A DNA stretch of 64,000 nucleotides. Source: Alphaproteobacteria bacterium. GTDB lineage: Bacteria > Pseudomonadota > Alphaproteobacteria > UBA9219 > RGZA01. How positions within the stretch are numbered: the stretch's first letter is position 1; every line of letters starts with the position of its first letter. The DNA is taken from the NCBI GenBank assembly GCA_033762625.1, contig JANRLI010000011.1, forward strand, positions 124,001 to 188,000. The letters are read 5' to 3'. The position numbers and the translations under genes were made by a program. Positions 17,132 through 26,212 of the stretch are shown piece by piece. The notes under the pieces are model-generated. The model worked only from the letters and a program-made list of their open reading frames with translations, made no database searches and was not told where the DNA came from.

Positions 17132-18910
17132 ATGAAATGGTTTTGTAAAAGAAGTTTTGAACAGAATTTTGCTTTGCTTTTGCGCGTCTCGCGCACCTGC
17201 ACGGCGTTTATTCTCTCGTTGCTTTTGACAAGCTGTTCATTAGTTGGCGGAGATTTTTCACCGCCTGAGCGATTAACGGAACGTGAACCCCGCGTTCAGC
17301 AAATTCCCGAGCAAGCAGAAACTGTTCGCGGCGATAAAGATCCGCCAGTTGTGAAATTGCAATTAGGTCGCACCCTGCGTCCTGCCAACTTACGTCCAAG
17401 CGAGGATCTACCCGCGCATATTAAAATTGGTGCTACTAATTTAAATAATGTTCCGGTGACTACCGCGCTGCAAGCTGTTCTTGCCGATACTGACATTACA
17501 CTGCTTTGGGAAAGTGAAGAATTACAAACCCGCAAAGTCACATTAATGAACCTGAAAGGTTCGTTACCGGTCGTTGTAAGCCGAATGTGTCGCGCAGCAA
17601 AAATTCTTTGCGCCTATCGCAATGGCGCACTGGAACTCGCTGAAGAAGATACGTTTGTTGTTGAATTGCCTGGTGTTGCCGTGTCCGGATCGGGCAGTGC
17701 AGCGAATACGATTGCTGATTCAATTGAAGCATTGATTGATGGCAAAGTAAAAGCTGATACGAATGGCGGAAATCTGATTTATACAACGAACGCTATCGGT
17801 CATGAACGCGTTCAAGGTTACCTTGATCAATTGCGCAACGGCCGACCACTCATCGTGATGCAATTATACATCTGGCAGGTTACGCTGGATGATACAAAAA
17901 AATTGGGCATCAGCTGGAAAGATTTGCATCTGCCGGATTTTGGCGGAAAAGGCATGGGGCTTAACATCCTTGGAGAGTCCAATACATCAACGGTTGGAAC
18001 AAGCAAAGGTGTAAGCCTTGGCGCCGTGCTTTCAGGCGCGGTTGACGTCAATGTGCTTGCAGGGTTCCTTGCAACGCAGGGTAAGGTTCAAAATATCAGC
18101 TCGCCGCAATTGACGTTTGTGTCCGGTACATCCGCGAAGTTTGAAGTGGGTGATAGCGAGCGTTATGTGTCGCAAGTTGGCACGCTCGTTAACAGCACGG
18201 TCGCGGGCACCGGAACGACATCCGGAGCAAGCAATAACACCGTAAACACTGAAGAATTGAAGACTGGTCTTCAAATTACCGTTACCGGAAATTATGAAGG
18301 TGGTGTGGTATTCTCTAAACTTGAAATTAAAACATCCGACTTCATCAGGTTTACCAATATCCCAACCGGTACCACGCAATTGCAATTACCAAAAACAGCT
18401 AACCGTGCTGTGCAAACCGTGCTGCGTGTTCGACCCGGTGATAATCTTGTATTGGCAGGATTGCAAACTTCCCGTGAGGACCGCAACCGCGAAGGATTGC
18501 CTGGCCCCGATTTTATGAGCGGTATTATACCAACTTACGGCACTGGCACGGTCAGCAATTCGGAGCTTGTTGTGATGGTTAAACCATCGGTTGTATTCTT
18601 TAGTGACAAGGAAGCGCCCGATCTACGAAATGTAGATAGCTTACGCTCTGTTGGCGAAGTGGCAGATAAACCAAAAGAACAACCTGCTGTACCAGAAAAA
18701 GTTTCTGAAGCTACAGACAAAAAAGTTGCTGAAGATCAGCCTGTTAAGCCAAATGATTTACAAAATGAATTTGGGCAGGTTGTAAAGATGTTTGAAGAAA
18801 CCCATATTCCACCCGTTAAAACGCCGGAAACTGCATTAACGCCGCAGCCTATATCCAAGGACGACCCGCAAAGCATTCTGCCGCCTGGCCAGGAAAGCGG
18901 GGGTACGTGA
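17132..18910 (+). CDS. Secretin lipoprotein, type IVb pilus PilN-like
   Basis: The 592-residue protein begins with a basic, hydrophobic signal ending in lipobox LLTSC (C35), so it is an outer-membrane lipoprotein. An N-domain follows (NVPVTTALQAVL; about 100-250), then a secretin domain (about 270-520) with VNVLAGFLATQGKVQNISSPQLTF and the closing VRPGDNLVLAGLQTS. The Pro/Glu/Lys-rich tail after 520 may bind a pilotin or peptidoglycan. It resembles plasmid R64 PilN more than PilQ of type IVa pili. It opens a seven-gene cluster and overlaps the next gene (GTGATGA). Confidence 0.87.
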   Translation: MKWFCKRSFEQNFALLLRVSRTCTAFILSLLLTSCSLVGGDFSPPERLTEREPRVQQIPEQAETVRGDKDPPVVKLQLGRTLRPANLRPSEDLPAHIKIGATNLNNVPVTTALQAVLADTDITLLWESEELQTRKVTLMNLKGSLPVVVSRMCRAAKILCAYRNGALELAEEDTFVVELPGVAVSGSGSAANTIADSIEALIDGKVKADTNGGNLIYTTNAIGHERVQGYLDQLRNGRPLIVMQLYIWQVTLDDTKKLGISWKDLHLPDFGGKGMGLNILGESNTSTVGTSKGVSLGAVLSGAVDVNVLAGFLATQGKVQNISSPQLTFVSGTSAKFEVGDSERYVSQVGTLVNSTVAGTGTTSGASNNTVNTEELKTGLQITVTGNYEGGVVFSKLEIKTSDFIRFTNIPTGTTQLQLPKTANRAVQTVLRVRPGDNLVLAGLQTSREDRNREGLPGPDFMSGIIPTYGTGTVSNSELVVMVKPSVVFFSDKEAPDLRNVDSLRSVGEVADKPKEQPAVPEKVSEATDKKVAEDQPVKPNDLQNEFGQVVKMFEETHIPPVKTPETALTPQPISKDDPQSILPPGQESGGT

Positions 18911-20496
18911 TGAATAGAGGTATTCACTTGGTATGCATGGTTGTAATGGTGCTGGCGGTTGCATCTGCGCCCGCACATGCGCAGTCACGTAACGCATCTT
19001 TTGTGAACCCAAATACCGTTTCCCAAAAATCAGCAGACGGCAAGAATGCATCGATATCTAACACCGTTGTTGCGGACCCTGCATCAATTGATGCAGGTGA
19101 AACATTGGTAAATGTAGCGCGGCGAATAACGGTGTTTTTTTTCAACGGTTTTCGAAATCCCGTACAGATTAATGAACTGACCTTGAATGCTGATGGTAAT
19201 GTGCGTAGCAAAGTTATCACCGATGATTGCAAGGGACTTAAAACACTACCGGTTCAGGATAAATGTTCAGTTGCGTTGGAAATTACGCCTAGCAGCCCAG
19301 GGCCTTGGTCAGTTGAATTATTATTAAATCATTCCGGTACAGGCCGTATTGCGCGCGCGGAAGTAAATGGCACAACGCTTGGTAAAGCTGATGAAAAATC
19401 CGAAGGATTGGCAATCAGTAAAAAAATCGCGGCGCCACTCGATTTTGGTACGGTAATGGTGAATGAAGAAAAAGCCGCCCGCACCATGCTAATTGAAAAT
19501 GACAGCACGGTTCCGTTGCTTATCTCTTCGATAGATTTGATTGCCTCAGAAGATGAAGGGCTGAGTGTCCGAAAAATGGGCTGCAAAGAAGGTGATGAAT
19601 TAAAACCGGGCGAATCCTGCCCGATTACGGTGATGTGGGAGCCAACTTTCCGTGGGAATGTAGCGACCGATTTGATTGTGCGTCATAGCGGCAATCTGGG
19701 CTTTGTTGTAGTGCCCATTCGCGGTGCAGGTTCAGATGGACGCAGCGGAAAAGAAGAGGATGTTGCAGATACAAAATCCGGTTCGGATAAGCCAAAACGT
19801 AGTAGCTCTTCATCATTGATGCCAAGCGGTTCGGGTAAGCTGCAATTGCGTTCACAACCTTCACTTGAACCATTGCCACTGCCGAAATCAGCCGCAAAAA
19901 TGGATGGTTCGGATGACGGCGTTGTACCGATGAAATCAAGTGCGGTACTCCCAACTAAACCGCCAAGCGTTGAAGAAATGGTTGAAGCCGAGCAAGCGCC
20001 CGCTGCATCGGCACCGCAACTTATGTTGATTGGTACTGTCGGCGGGCGCGCTATTTTAGGCGATGCACAAGAACAATCCTATATGGTGGGGCTTGGTGAA
20101 AAAGTTTCGATTGACGGCGTCGATGTAGAATTATTACAGCTGGATCCAACCCGTGTCGTGGTGATGGCGGCTGGCAAACGTATGAATCTAACGCTTCGTA
20201 ACAAGCAAACTATTCAGCCCAGAAGCGCTGAAAAATCGGATGATGGAAAAAGCACATCGGATTCAGGACAGGCCAAGCGTAAACGCTCCTCTTTTGAGAG
20301 TGGTAGCTCAAAGTCAGAAAAGCTGGTGGATAATTCTGCGACTAGTTCATCTTCGTCATCTTCAGGCGGTAGTGGTCTGAATTCAACAGGCAGTATTGGT
20401 GGAACAAGCAGTAATAGTTCGGGCTTGGGCACCTCGACAAAACAGTTGAATAACGCCATGACCGCACAAGATGTTCTCAATATGATAAAGCCATAG
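18907..20496 (+). CDS. Periplasmic pilus/secretion protein: Ig-like repeats + GspC/PilP-like domain
   Basis: This 529-residue secreted protein has a signal peptide ending SAPAHAQ. Two similar beta-rich repeats (about 55-160 and 170-275) look like ASH/Ig-like domains; the second has LDFGTVMVNEEKAARTMLIENDS. A Ser/Pro-rich linker leads to a GspC/PilP-like HR fold at about 375-435 (LMLIGTVGGRAILGD, YMVGLGEKVSIDGVDVELL). A Ser/Gly-rich tail ends in TAQDVLNMIKP. By position and fold it should connect the inner-membrane machine to the secretin. The domain combination is unusual. Family assignment is by visual resemblance. Confidence 0.72.
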   Translation: MMNRGIHLVCMVVMVLAVASAPAHAQSRNASFVNPNTVSQKSADGKNASISNTVVADPASIDAGETLVNVARRITVFFFNGFRNPVQINELTLNADGNVRSKVITDDCKGLKTLPVQDKCSVALEITPSSPGPWSVELLLNHSGTGRIARAEVNGTTLGKADEKSEGLAISKKIAAPLDFGTVMVNEEKAARTMLIENDSTVPLLISSIDLIASEDEGLSVRKMGCKEGDELKPGESCPITVMWEPTFRGNVATDLIVRHSGNLGFVVVPIRGAGSDGRSGKEEDVADTKSGSDKPKRSSSSSLMPSGSGKLQLRSQPSLEPLPLPKSAAKMDGSDDGVVPMKSSAVLPTKPPSVEEMVEAEQAPAASAPQLMLIGTVGGRAILGDAQEQSYMVGLGEKVSIDGVDVELLQLDPTRVVVMAAGKRMNLTLRNKQTIQPRSAEKSDDGKSTSDSGQAKRKRSSFESGSSKSEKLVDNSATSSSSSSSGGSGLNSTGSIGGTSSNSSGLGTSTKQLNNAMTAQDVLNMIKP

Positions 20497-20507
20497 GTTA
20501 GTCGTGC

Positions 20508-22277
20508 ATGGAAGAGGTTATAACAACTCCGGCGGATGAGACAAAAGAAACAAAGTCATCCCTTCAAGCGCCAGAAGCACGCTTTAAATTATCACAGCGA
20601 CATGTCGATTTAGCGCTTGCCGAGCAAAGTGTGCACCGTGCACGCGGCCGTCACATGTCGGTTGAAGAAATTCTTAAGCGCAATGGTTTCCGGATTGAAG
20701 AAGAAGAAACCAAGGGCAAAAGTAAAATCGGTGTCCGTCAGGATTTGAATATGCAATCCCTGCGGCTCTATGTTCCAACATCCATTCAAACTGCGATGGG
20801 TATTTGCCTTCTTGACCTAAAAGAAGGTGTGCTGCGTGTCGCGACAGGTGACCGATTTGAAGAAAGCGAATTGGAGCGCATCATTCTTGCGCTTAAACGC
20901 GGTAAGTGCGATGTCAATGATGTCGAAATCGAGCCATGGGATAGAGGGGAACTGGCGCGCCTGATGCGCGACCAAACCGAAGTTGCCAGTGAACGCTTGG
21001 TGCGTATTTTTGCCACCCTTTCACGCGACCCAGATAACGCAACCATGGTCGAACAGGCCGTTTATGATATTCTGGCGGAAGCCTGCCAAAGTCGTACATC
21101 GGATATTCACTTAACCCTGCAAGAAGATGATGTGCGCTGCTGGATTAGATATCGTGTTGACGGTGATATTACCTACAAACACTTGCTTCCGAACCGTGTG
21201 ATGGCGCCGATTGTCACCCGTATTAAAACGGAGTCCAAGATGGACGCCGCTGATCGTCAGCACCCACAAGACGGCCGTCTGTCATTTGAATGGCAAGGTC
21301 GCATGATTGACGTTCGTGTTGCATCCTTACCTGTTGCGCCTTCGGGTGAAAAAATCACCATGCGGTTGCTCGATCGAGATAACCTTCGTTCATTCGATGA
21401 ACTTTTTTCCAATGCCCCCGATGTTGCCAAACGTATTCGCCGCGTGGTGCATGGTAATGTAAAAGATGGCGGTTTGATTGTGGTCAGCGGACCTACGGGC
21501 TCTGGTAAATCAACAACTTTGTACGGAATTATTCAAGAAATCGACCGCACGGCCAAAGCAGTCTATTCGGTTGAATCGCCTGTGGAATACGATATGCCAC
21601 TGGTGGACCAGACATCGGTTACCGATCATTCGGGTATGGGCCTTGCGGATGCGGTACGCGCGCTGATGCGCCATGACCCTGACGTTATCATCATCGGTGA
21701 AATGCGCGATGGTGATACGGTAGAAGCCGCATTGCGTGCAACAGAATCTGGTCACTTGGTGATTACTACGGTGCATGCTGTCAACGCCTTGCACGTGCTT
21801 GACCGTATTGATGGGTTTTTATCATCCACTTATCGTACATCTGGCCTTTATATTCTTGGTCATGCGCTAATCGGTTCATTATCACAGCGCCTTGTGAAAA
21901 CGGTTTGCCCGGCCTGTCACAAGCAAATGAATGCAATGGAAGTATTTGGCGATGAAAATCGCCTTCAGGATATGGGATTAACGGGTGACGACAGAGTAGC
22001 CATTGCTGATCGCAAGGGCTGTGATTTATGCAACCGCAGCGGTTTTCTAGGTCGAACGCTTGCGCTTGAAGCGTTATTCCCGCCTGAAGATCAGGCTAGT
22101 AAGCGCAGTATCACGGAAATGATTTTATCGAATGTTACCAATTCGGTAGTCGATGTGCCGGGCACAATATTCATTCCACGTGAAGCCACTATCCGTGATC
22201 TGATTAAACGCCGTGTGATTGACGCGCATATGGGCGCTGCGCTGCTTGTTGAAGAAATGGCAGGGAAAGCGCGATGA
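20508..22277 (+). CDS. Secretion/pilus assembly ATPase, GspE/PilQ(R64)-like
   Basis: The 589-residue protein is a type II/IV hexameric ATPase. An N-terminal region (about 30-110) is followed by the Asp-rich nucleotide-binding part: Walker A GPTGSGKS at 328-335, Walker B DVIIIGEMRDGDTVEAAL, a His box (SGHLVITTVHA) and a four-cysteine element starting C467PAC470 and closing at CDLC. It powers polymerisation of the pilin. No PilT-like retraction ATPase is seen. Its stop overlaps the next start by 4 bases. Confidence 0.92.
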   Translation: MEEVITTPADETKETKSSLQAPEARFKLSQRHVDLALAEQSVHRARGRHMSVEEILKRNGFRIEEEETKGKSKIGVRQDLNMQSLRLYVPTSIQTAMGICLLDLKEGVLRVATGDRFEESELERIILALKRGKCDVNDVEIEPWDRGELARLMRDQTEVASERLVRIFATLSRDPDNATMVEQAVYDILAEACQSRTSDIHLTLQEDDVRCWIRYRVDGDITYKHLLPNRVMAPIVTRIKTESKMDAADRQHPQDGRLSFEWQGRMIDVRVASLPVAPSGEKITMRLLDRDNLRSFDELFSNAPDVAKRIRRVVHGNVKDGGLIVVSGPTGSGKSTTLYGIIQEIDRTAKAVYSVESPVEYDMPLVDQTSVTDHSGMGLADAVRALMRHDPDVIIIGEMRDGDTVEAALRATESGHLVITTVHAVNALHVLDRIDGFLSSTYRTSGLYILGHALIGSLSQRLVKTVCPACHKQMNAMEVFGDENRLQDMGLTGDDRVAIADRKGCDLCNRSGFLGRTLALEALFPPEDQASKRSITEMILSNVTNSVVDVPGTIFIPREATIRDLIKRRVIDAHMGAALLVEEMAGKAR

Positions 22278-23506
22278 AGCTTTGGAATGTTCGCTATGCA
22301 GTGACTTTGCCCGGCGGCCACGTCAGTGTACGCGAAGAAGATTTCTATTTGCCATCCCAAGATGAAGTGCGCCGCGTATTGCGTTCCAAGGGATTATGGC
22401 CAATCAAAATCAAAGAGCGCAAGCAAGACATGTTCGAATGGATGGATGTGCGCTCTGCTGCTTGGCAAATTCAGTTACTACGCGCGTTGCGCTTTCAATC
22501 TGCAACAACATCAGCAGGTACCGCTTTATTGAATATTATTGAAGGCGAAACCGATCCGCGGCGGCGCCTAGCGTTTTTGCCAACACGCTCAGTATTAAAG
22601 GGTGGTGGTTCGTTTTCCGAAGCGCTTCGCCAGCTCAAATTGATGGATGCTGCGACAATGTCGATTATCATGGCAGGAGAGCGTGCGGGTGACTTGAAGA
22701 GTGTTATCGTGCATGCCATTCAGCACGTTGATGAAAAAGGCAAGCAGATGAAGCTGGTCATGGGTGCGCTCGGCTGGTTGTCGTTCGATATTTTTTCGAT
22801 TATTTCGACCATTTGGGGTGCACAATTTACGTTCATTCCTTATTTGAAAACATCAGGTAATAAATCCAGCACGGATCCTGTTGCAGCAAAAAAATTCAAT
22901 GATGCGATCGAAACCGTGAGCATCATCAATTACTCCTTGATGGTGATTACGCTTGGCGGTGCTGCGGCGATTGCTGGGATTGGTATGATATTTTGGAAAA
23001 ACCGCCACAAGGCGGATCACTATGCGTCGCGCATGGTATCAAAACTGCCACTTATCAGCAGTTACATGCACGATGCGACCATGCATGATACGACTAAATT
23101 GATGAGCCGTTTGCTGAAAGGCAATGTTCCGCTGGACGAAGCATTAAAAATTCTGATTGATTCGTGCATTGAACCGATTACCCGCAATTATTGGCGCGAA
23201 TGCTTATCACGCGTTATGGCGGGTATTGATACGGCAAAGGCACTGGCGCGCCCACCATTGACCAAGCAGGAAAGTGACCAATTACGTAGTATTCAATCTC
23301 TTGAACAATTATCAGAAGTGTTCGAGAGTATTTCGGAAGAACGCCATAGCATGGCAAAAACCGGCCAGAAGAAAATCATGATGTTTGGCGTTATTCTGAC
23401 CATGGTGCTTTTTGGTGCGGTAGTTCTGACGATGATTTATCTTTTAAGTATCCAAAACCAAGGCTTCATGGATAGCATGAAGGATATCGGCAAGGGTGGC
23501 GGTTAA
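22274..23506 (+). CDS. Inner-membrane pilus assembly protein, GspF/PilR(R64)-like
   Basis: This 410-residue protein has the GspF pattern of two repeated cytoplasmic helical domains and TM segments near 175, 225 and a last one at about 370-395 (FGVILTMVLFGAVVLTMIYLL). The first domain shows MIMAGERAGDLKSV-type spacing, typical for the family. It forms the platform to which the ATPase docks. It sits between ATPase and bitopic proteins with 1-4 base overlaps. Confidence 0.85.
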   Translation: MKLWNVRYAVTLPGGHVSVREEDFYLPSQDEVRRVLRSKGLWPIKIKERKQDMFEWMDVRSAAWQIQLLRALRFQSATTSAGTALLNIIEGETDPRRRLAFLPTRSVLKGGGSFSEALRQLKLMDAATMSIIMAGERAGDLKSVIVHAIQHVDEKGKQMKLVMGALGWLSFDIFSIISTIWGAQFTFIPYLKTSGNKSSTDPVAAKKFNDAIETVSIINYSLMVITLGGAAAIAGIGMIFWKNRHKADHYASRMVSKLPLISSYMHDATMHDTTKLMSRLLKGNVPLDEALKILIDSCIEPITRNYWRECLSRVMAGIDTAKALARPPLTKQESDQLRSIQSLEQLSEVFESISEERHSMAKTGQKKIMMFGVILTMVLFGAVVLTMIYLLSIQNQGFMDSMKDIGKGGG

Positions 23507-24480
23507 TGAGTTTTGTAAGCGGAGCAGACAGGGATGCAAACGCATCCGTTTTGGAAGCTGGTGCGTTAAGTACGGCGGATGAAGCGCTACAAACATTCTA
23601 CTTCCCGCCGGAAATGATTGGCGGCAGCTGTCCTGCGGTAAAAGGTGAAGAACAAGCTATTGCTTGGCAAGCAGCGGCAGAAGCTTGTGCCAGTGAACGT
23701 ATCCATTTTGTGTGGCGCGTCTATGAAGACCGCGTGTGGTATCTGGCCATCCGTTCGGAAGATATGGCATCGCATTCAAAATCATGGTGCCCCTTTGCTT
23801 GTTTGCTGCCTGGTGCTCCAGATAGCTTGGAAATGCCGATTATCTATACCTATTATAGTGACGAAGCCGCGACCCTTATGGCGGTTGACCGTGAAAGCAT
23901 GCAGATTATCCGTGGAACGTCATCAGTTATAAAAGCCAAGGCTGAACGCCTTTCCCGTGAAATGGGTAATGCAGAAATATTTGATTTAATTCCTGACCGG
24001 ATTATCACCTTGAAGGCAGTTGAATGGGAATCGTTGTCATTGCTTGAAAACCGTGCGCGCCGCTTTATGGGATTTGCATCGGTGATTACAGCCATCATCG
24101 TGACTATATTTTCAGTATTTGTGTGGTTCATGGCATCGGTTACGCAACTTGCCTATCGATCGGATTTAAAGGAATTGCAAACGCGTACTGCCGCATCACT
24201 TTTGCAATTGCAACAAACAGCCATGGTTTTGCGTACGAGTGATATGCGCGAACAAGTCGCCAATTTTAACAAACTCAATGAAAGCCTTATCAATGCACAG
24301 GGTTGGTTAAAGCTCTATATGCTTAAAGACAATAATGTTAAATGGTGGGGCGTTGTTCCTGAAAATCTAACATCGAACCGTATTCAGGAATTGGGCGGCC
24401 AGACGATCGAACGCAATGATGAAGGCCTGGTAATTGCCAATGGCAAGGATTCCTATATGCGCAAAGGGCAAATCAAATGA
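23506..24480 (+). CDS. Bitopic pilus accessory protein (PilO2/GspL-like position)
   Basis: The 324-residue protein has a cytoplasmic N-domain of about 185 residues, a single TM (about 188-213, IIVTIFSVFVWFMASV) and a periplasmic part beginning with a coiled-coil-like stretch (ELQTRTAASLLQLQQTAMVLR). This is the layout of GspL or PilO2. Sequence motifs do not settle which. It contains NNVKWWGVVPENL near the end. It is tightly packed after the GspF-like gene and overlaps the next one by 4 bases, so it is probably part of the inner-membrane platform. Confidence 0.6.
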   Translation: MSFVSGADRDANASVLEAGALSTADEALQTFYFPPEMIGGSCPAVKGEEQAIAWQAAAEACASERIHFVWRVYEDRVWYLAIRSEDMASHSKSWCPFACLLPGAPDSLEMPIIYTYYSDEAATLMAVDRESMQIIRGTSSVIKAKAERLSREMGNAEIFDLIPDRIITLKAVEWESLSLLENRARRFMGFASVITAIIVTIFSVFVWFMASVTQLAYRSDLKELQTRTAASLLQLQQTAMVLRTSDMREQVANFNKLNESLINAQGWLKLYMLKDNNVKWWGVVPENLTSNRIQELGGQTIERNDEGLVIANGKDSYMRKGQIK

Positions 24481-25178
24481 CAAAATTGCTTGATGGCATA
24501 TCGGGGTTTTTCAAGAAAATAAACTCGCTGGAAATTGATTTATCGAAAGGCAGTTTCAAAAAGCTTTTATCTAAAAAACAAACTGATCCGTTTGCTGATG
24601 ATGCTGTTCTCCCCACTGGCGTAACAAAACAATCTTTTGCTATGCCAAAGGGATTATCGCTCGATTTACGAATGGGTGATGTCGGCCGTTATTTTTCTGG
24701 CGCTGTATTTGAAAAAGCGATGGTGACGATTGATAAATCAACGCTTCTCATTATAGGCATCGCCTGGCTTGTTGCGATTGTAGCAATGGGTTTGGCATTC
24801 ACGGCTGTAAAAGATACTGCTCAGCTTAAACTGAAAACAGAGGTTGCGCGTGCGCTAGACCCCGTATTGCCAAAGATTGTTCGATTGCCGTTGACCAAGG
24901 AACAATACGAACCGTTGCAGGCGCGATTAAAAAAACAATTTCCCACAGTGAATTTTGATATTACATCCAAACCCACTTTGCGGTTGATGAGCAATAACCC
25001 CGATGATTTCATGAATTGGTTAAATGCTGTTAGCTATGTGGATTCGATGGTATCCACAGTGCGTTGGACACTGAATGCTTTTTGCGTTGGCGTGGAGTGT
25101 CCGGGAGATGGCTTGATGCAGGCTGAGTTAACCGCTGAGGCCATCAATATTACACAGCCGGAAACAGCTCAGAATTAA
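24477..25178 (+). CDS. Bitopic pilus accessory protein (GspM/PilP-like position)
   Basis: The 233-residue protein has about 80 cytoplasmic residues, one TM (about 86-108, LLIIGIAWLVAIVAMGLAF) and a periplasmic domain of about 120 residues containing two cysteines (CVGVEC). I do not recognise the family; position and layout suggest a GspM-like partner of the preceding bitopic protein. It is the last gene of the overlapping run; a 160-base gap precedes the pilin-like gene. Confidence 0.6.
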   Translation: MTKLLDGISGFFKKINSLEIDLSKGSFKKLLSKKQTDPFADDAVLPTGVTKQSFAMPKGLSLDLRMGDVGRYFSGAVFEKAMVTIDKSTLLIIGIAWLVAIVAMGLAFTAVKDTAQLKLKTEVARALDPVLPKIVRLPLTKEQYEPLQARLKKQFPTVNFDITSKPTLRLMSNNPDDFMNWLNAVSYVDSMVSTVRWTLNAFCVGVECPGDGLMQAELTAEAINITQPETAQN

Positions 25179-25270
25179 ATACTGATCAGTCAATACATAG
25201 ATAATGGTGGATTAAGCATCCTGCCGATGCACGAATCATGCAGTTGCGAAGCTGTTATCAGCTAGAGTAA

Positions 25271-25296
25271 CCTTTGTTTAATAAAGGTTTATTAAA
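25271..25296 (+). promoter_or_regulatory. Inverted repeats upstream of the pilin-like gene (possible operator)
   Basis: TTTAATAAA (25277-25285) and TTTATTAAA (25288-25296) are a perfect 9-bp inverted repeat with a 2-base centre; an overlapping CCTTT/AAAGG pair (25271-25275, 25283-25287) gives an alternative pairing. It lies about 45 bases before the ATG and upstream of AGGAG. It might bind a regulator or fold in the leader. Function is inference; AT-rich palindromes also arise by chance. Confidence 0.3.
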
Positions 25297-25338
25297 ATTC
25301 AAGCACTTCACATCGACCCATTTTAGGAGACATAGCCG

Positions 25339-25989
25339 ATGCAACGTCACGCTCATTCACGCTTAAATCAGCAAGCTGGTATTGCGATTGGCCCAATTCT
25401 GTTCGTGGTCGCAATTCTTGCTATTTTGGCAACTGCAATTGCCGCAGGGTCCTCAACCTTTGCAACTAACGCATCGCAAGAAACCAATCGCACGAATGCT
25501 GGCGCCATAATTCAGATTGGTCAAAATCTGAAGCTTGGTGTGGATCGTATTGTGGCATTGGGTACACCGCTTGCAAACGTAGATATTAATGCGTCGAACA
25601 CAACCACCAATACTGCGATTTTCTCCCCACTTGGTGGCGGTCTTGTTCCTCCTTCAACGGCGCTCGCTGCAAATCCTGCAACCGATACATGGATTTACAC
25701 ATGGGGTGCTGTAACCAGCCTGGGCAGTACTGCACTTGAACGTCTCGCTGTACTTAAAGTGAACCAAGGGGTGTGCGATCAAATCAACGTGATTGGTGCG
25801 AACACAACTACTCACGTAACTGGTACTGACGTTGGCGCCATATCGAATACTGTGAACTTCTCCGCATGGCCTGCGAACGTGGTGGGTCCCCCAGCGCAGG
25901 TGCTTGGCGGCAAAATGACAGGCTGCATAAACAACAGCAACGCAACTGTGCCTGGTTATTATTACTATCAAGTACTGGGTGTTCAATAA
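25339..25989 (+). CDS. Pilin-like protein with atypical class III/IV N-terminus
   Basis: The 216-residue protein has a short basic leader (MQRHAHSRLNQQAG) directly followed by a hydrophobic helix (15-37, IAIGPILFVVAILAILATA), as in type IV prepilins. If cleaved after G14, position +5 is proline instead of the usual glutamate. The rest is Thr/Asn/Ala-rich and secreted-like, with two cysteines (C146, C196) that could close a C-terminal D-loop. It lies after the pilus machine genes with its own leader and terminator, consistent with a highly expressed major pilin. No prepilin peptidase is nearby. Confidence 0.72.
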   Translation: MQRHAHSRLNQQAGIAIGPILFVVAILAILATAIAAGSSTFATNASQETNRTNAGAIIQIGQNLKLGVDRIVALGTPLANVDINASNTTTNTAIFSPLGGGLVPPSTALAANPATDTWIYTWGAVTSLGSTALERLAVLKVNQGVCDQINVIGANTTTHVTGTDVGAISNTVNFSAWPANVVGPPAQVLGGKMTGCINNSNATVPGYYYYQVLGVQ

Positions 25990-26000
25990 TACTTGATAAC

Positions 26001-26021
26001 AGCGACTTTCTAAGAGTCGCT
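26001..26021 (+). terminator. Hairpin after the pilin-like gene
   Basis: AGCGACT (26001-26007) pairs with AGTCGCT (26015-26021), 7 bp with a 7-base loop, starting 12 bases after the pilin stop. There is no U-tract, so it more likely protects the mRNA 3' end or pauses polymerase ahead of the strong terminator at 26047. Confidence 0.4.
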
Positions 26022-26046
26022 TGAAACTAAAAACTGCATTGAATCA

Positions 26047-26087
26047 GGGGGCGCAATAGGCTATCTATTGCGTCCCCTTGTTATTTT
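26047..26087 (+). terminator. Strong rho-independent terminator of the pilin-like gene
   Basis: GGGGGCGCAATAG (26047-26059) pairs with CTATTGCGTCCCC (26065-26077) over 13 positions (one G-U), with a 5-base loop and then TTGTTATTTT. This is the clearest plus-strand terminator in the window and closes the pilus locus. Confidence 0.85.
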
Positions 26088-26212
26088 AAGAGTGTGGGTT
26101 TTTAAAGCACGAGGGTTTTTTTTACAGCAGAAGTTCCACCCACAAATGCAGCGCAGTCTCAAGAACTAGCGGCGCATTTCAAAATCAAAAATATAAAAAG
26201 AAAGGTCGGGGC

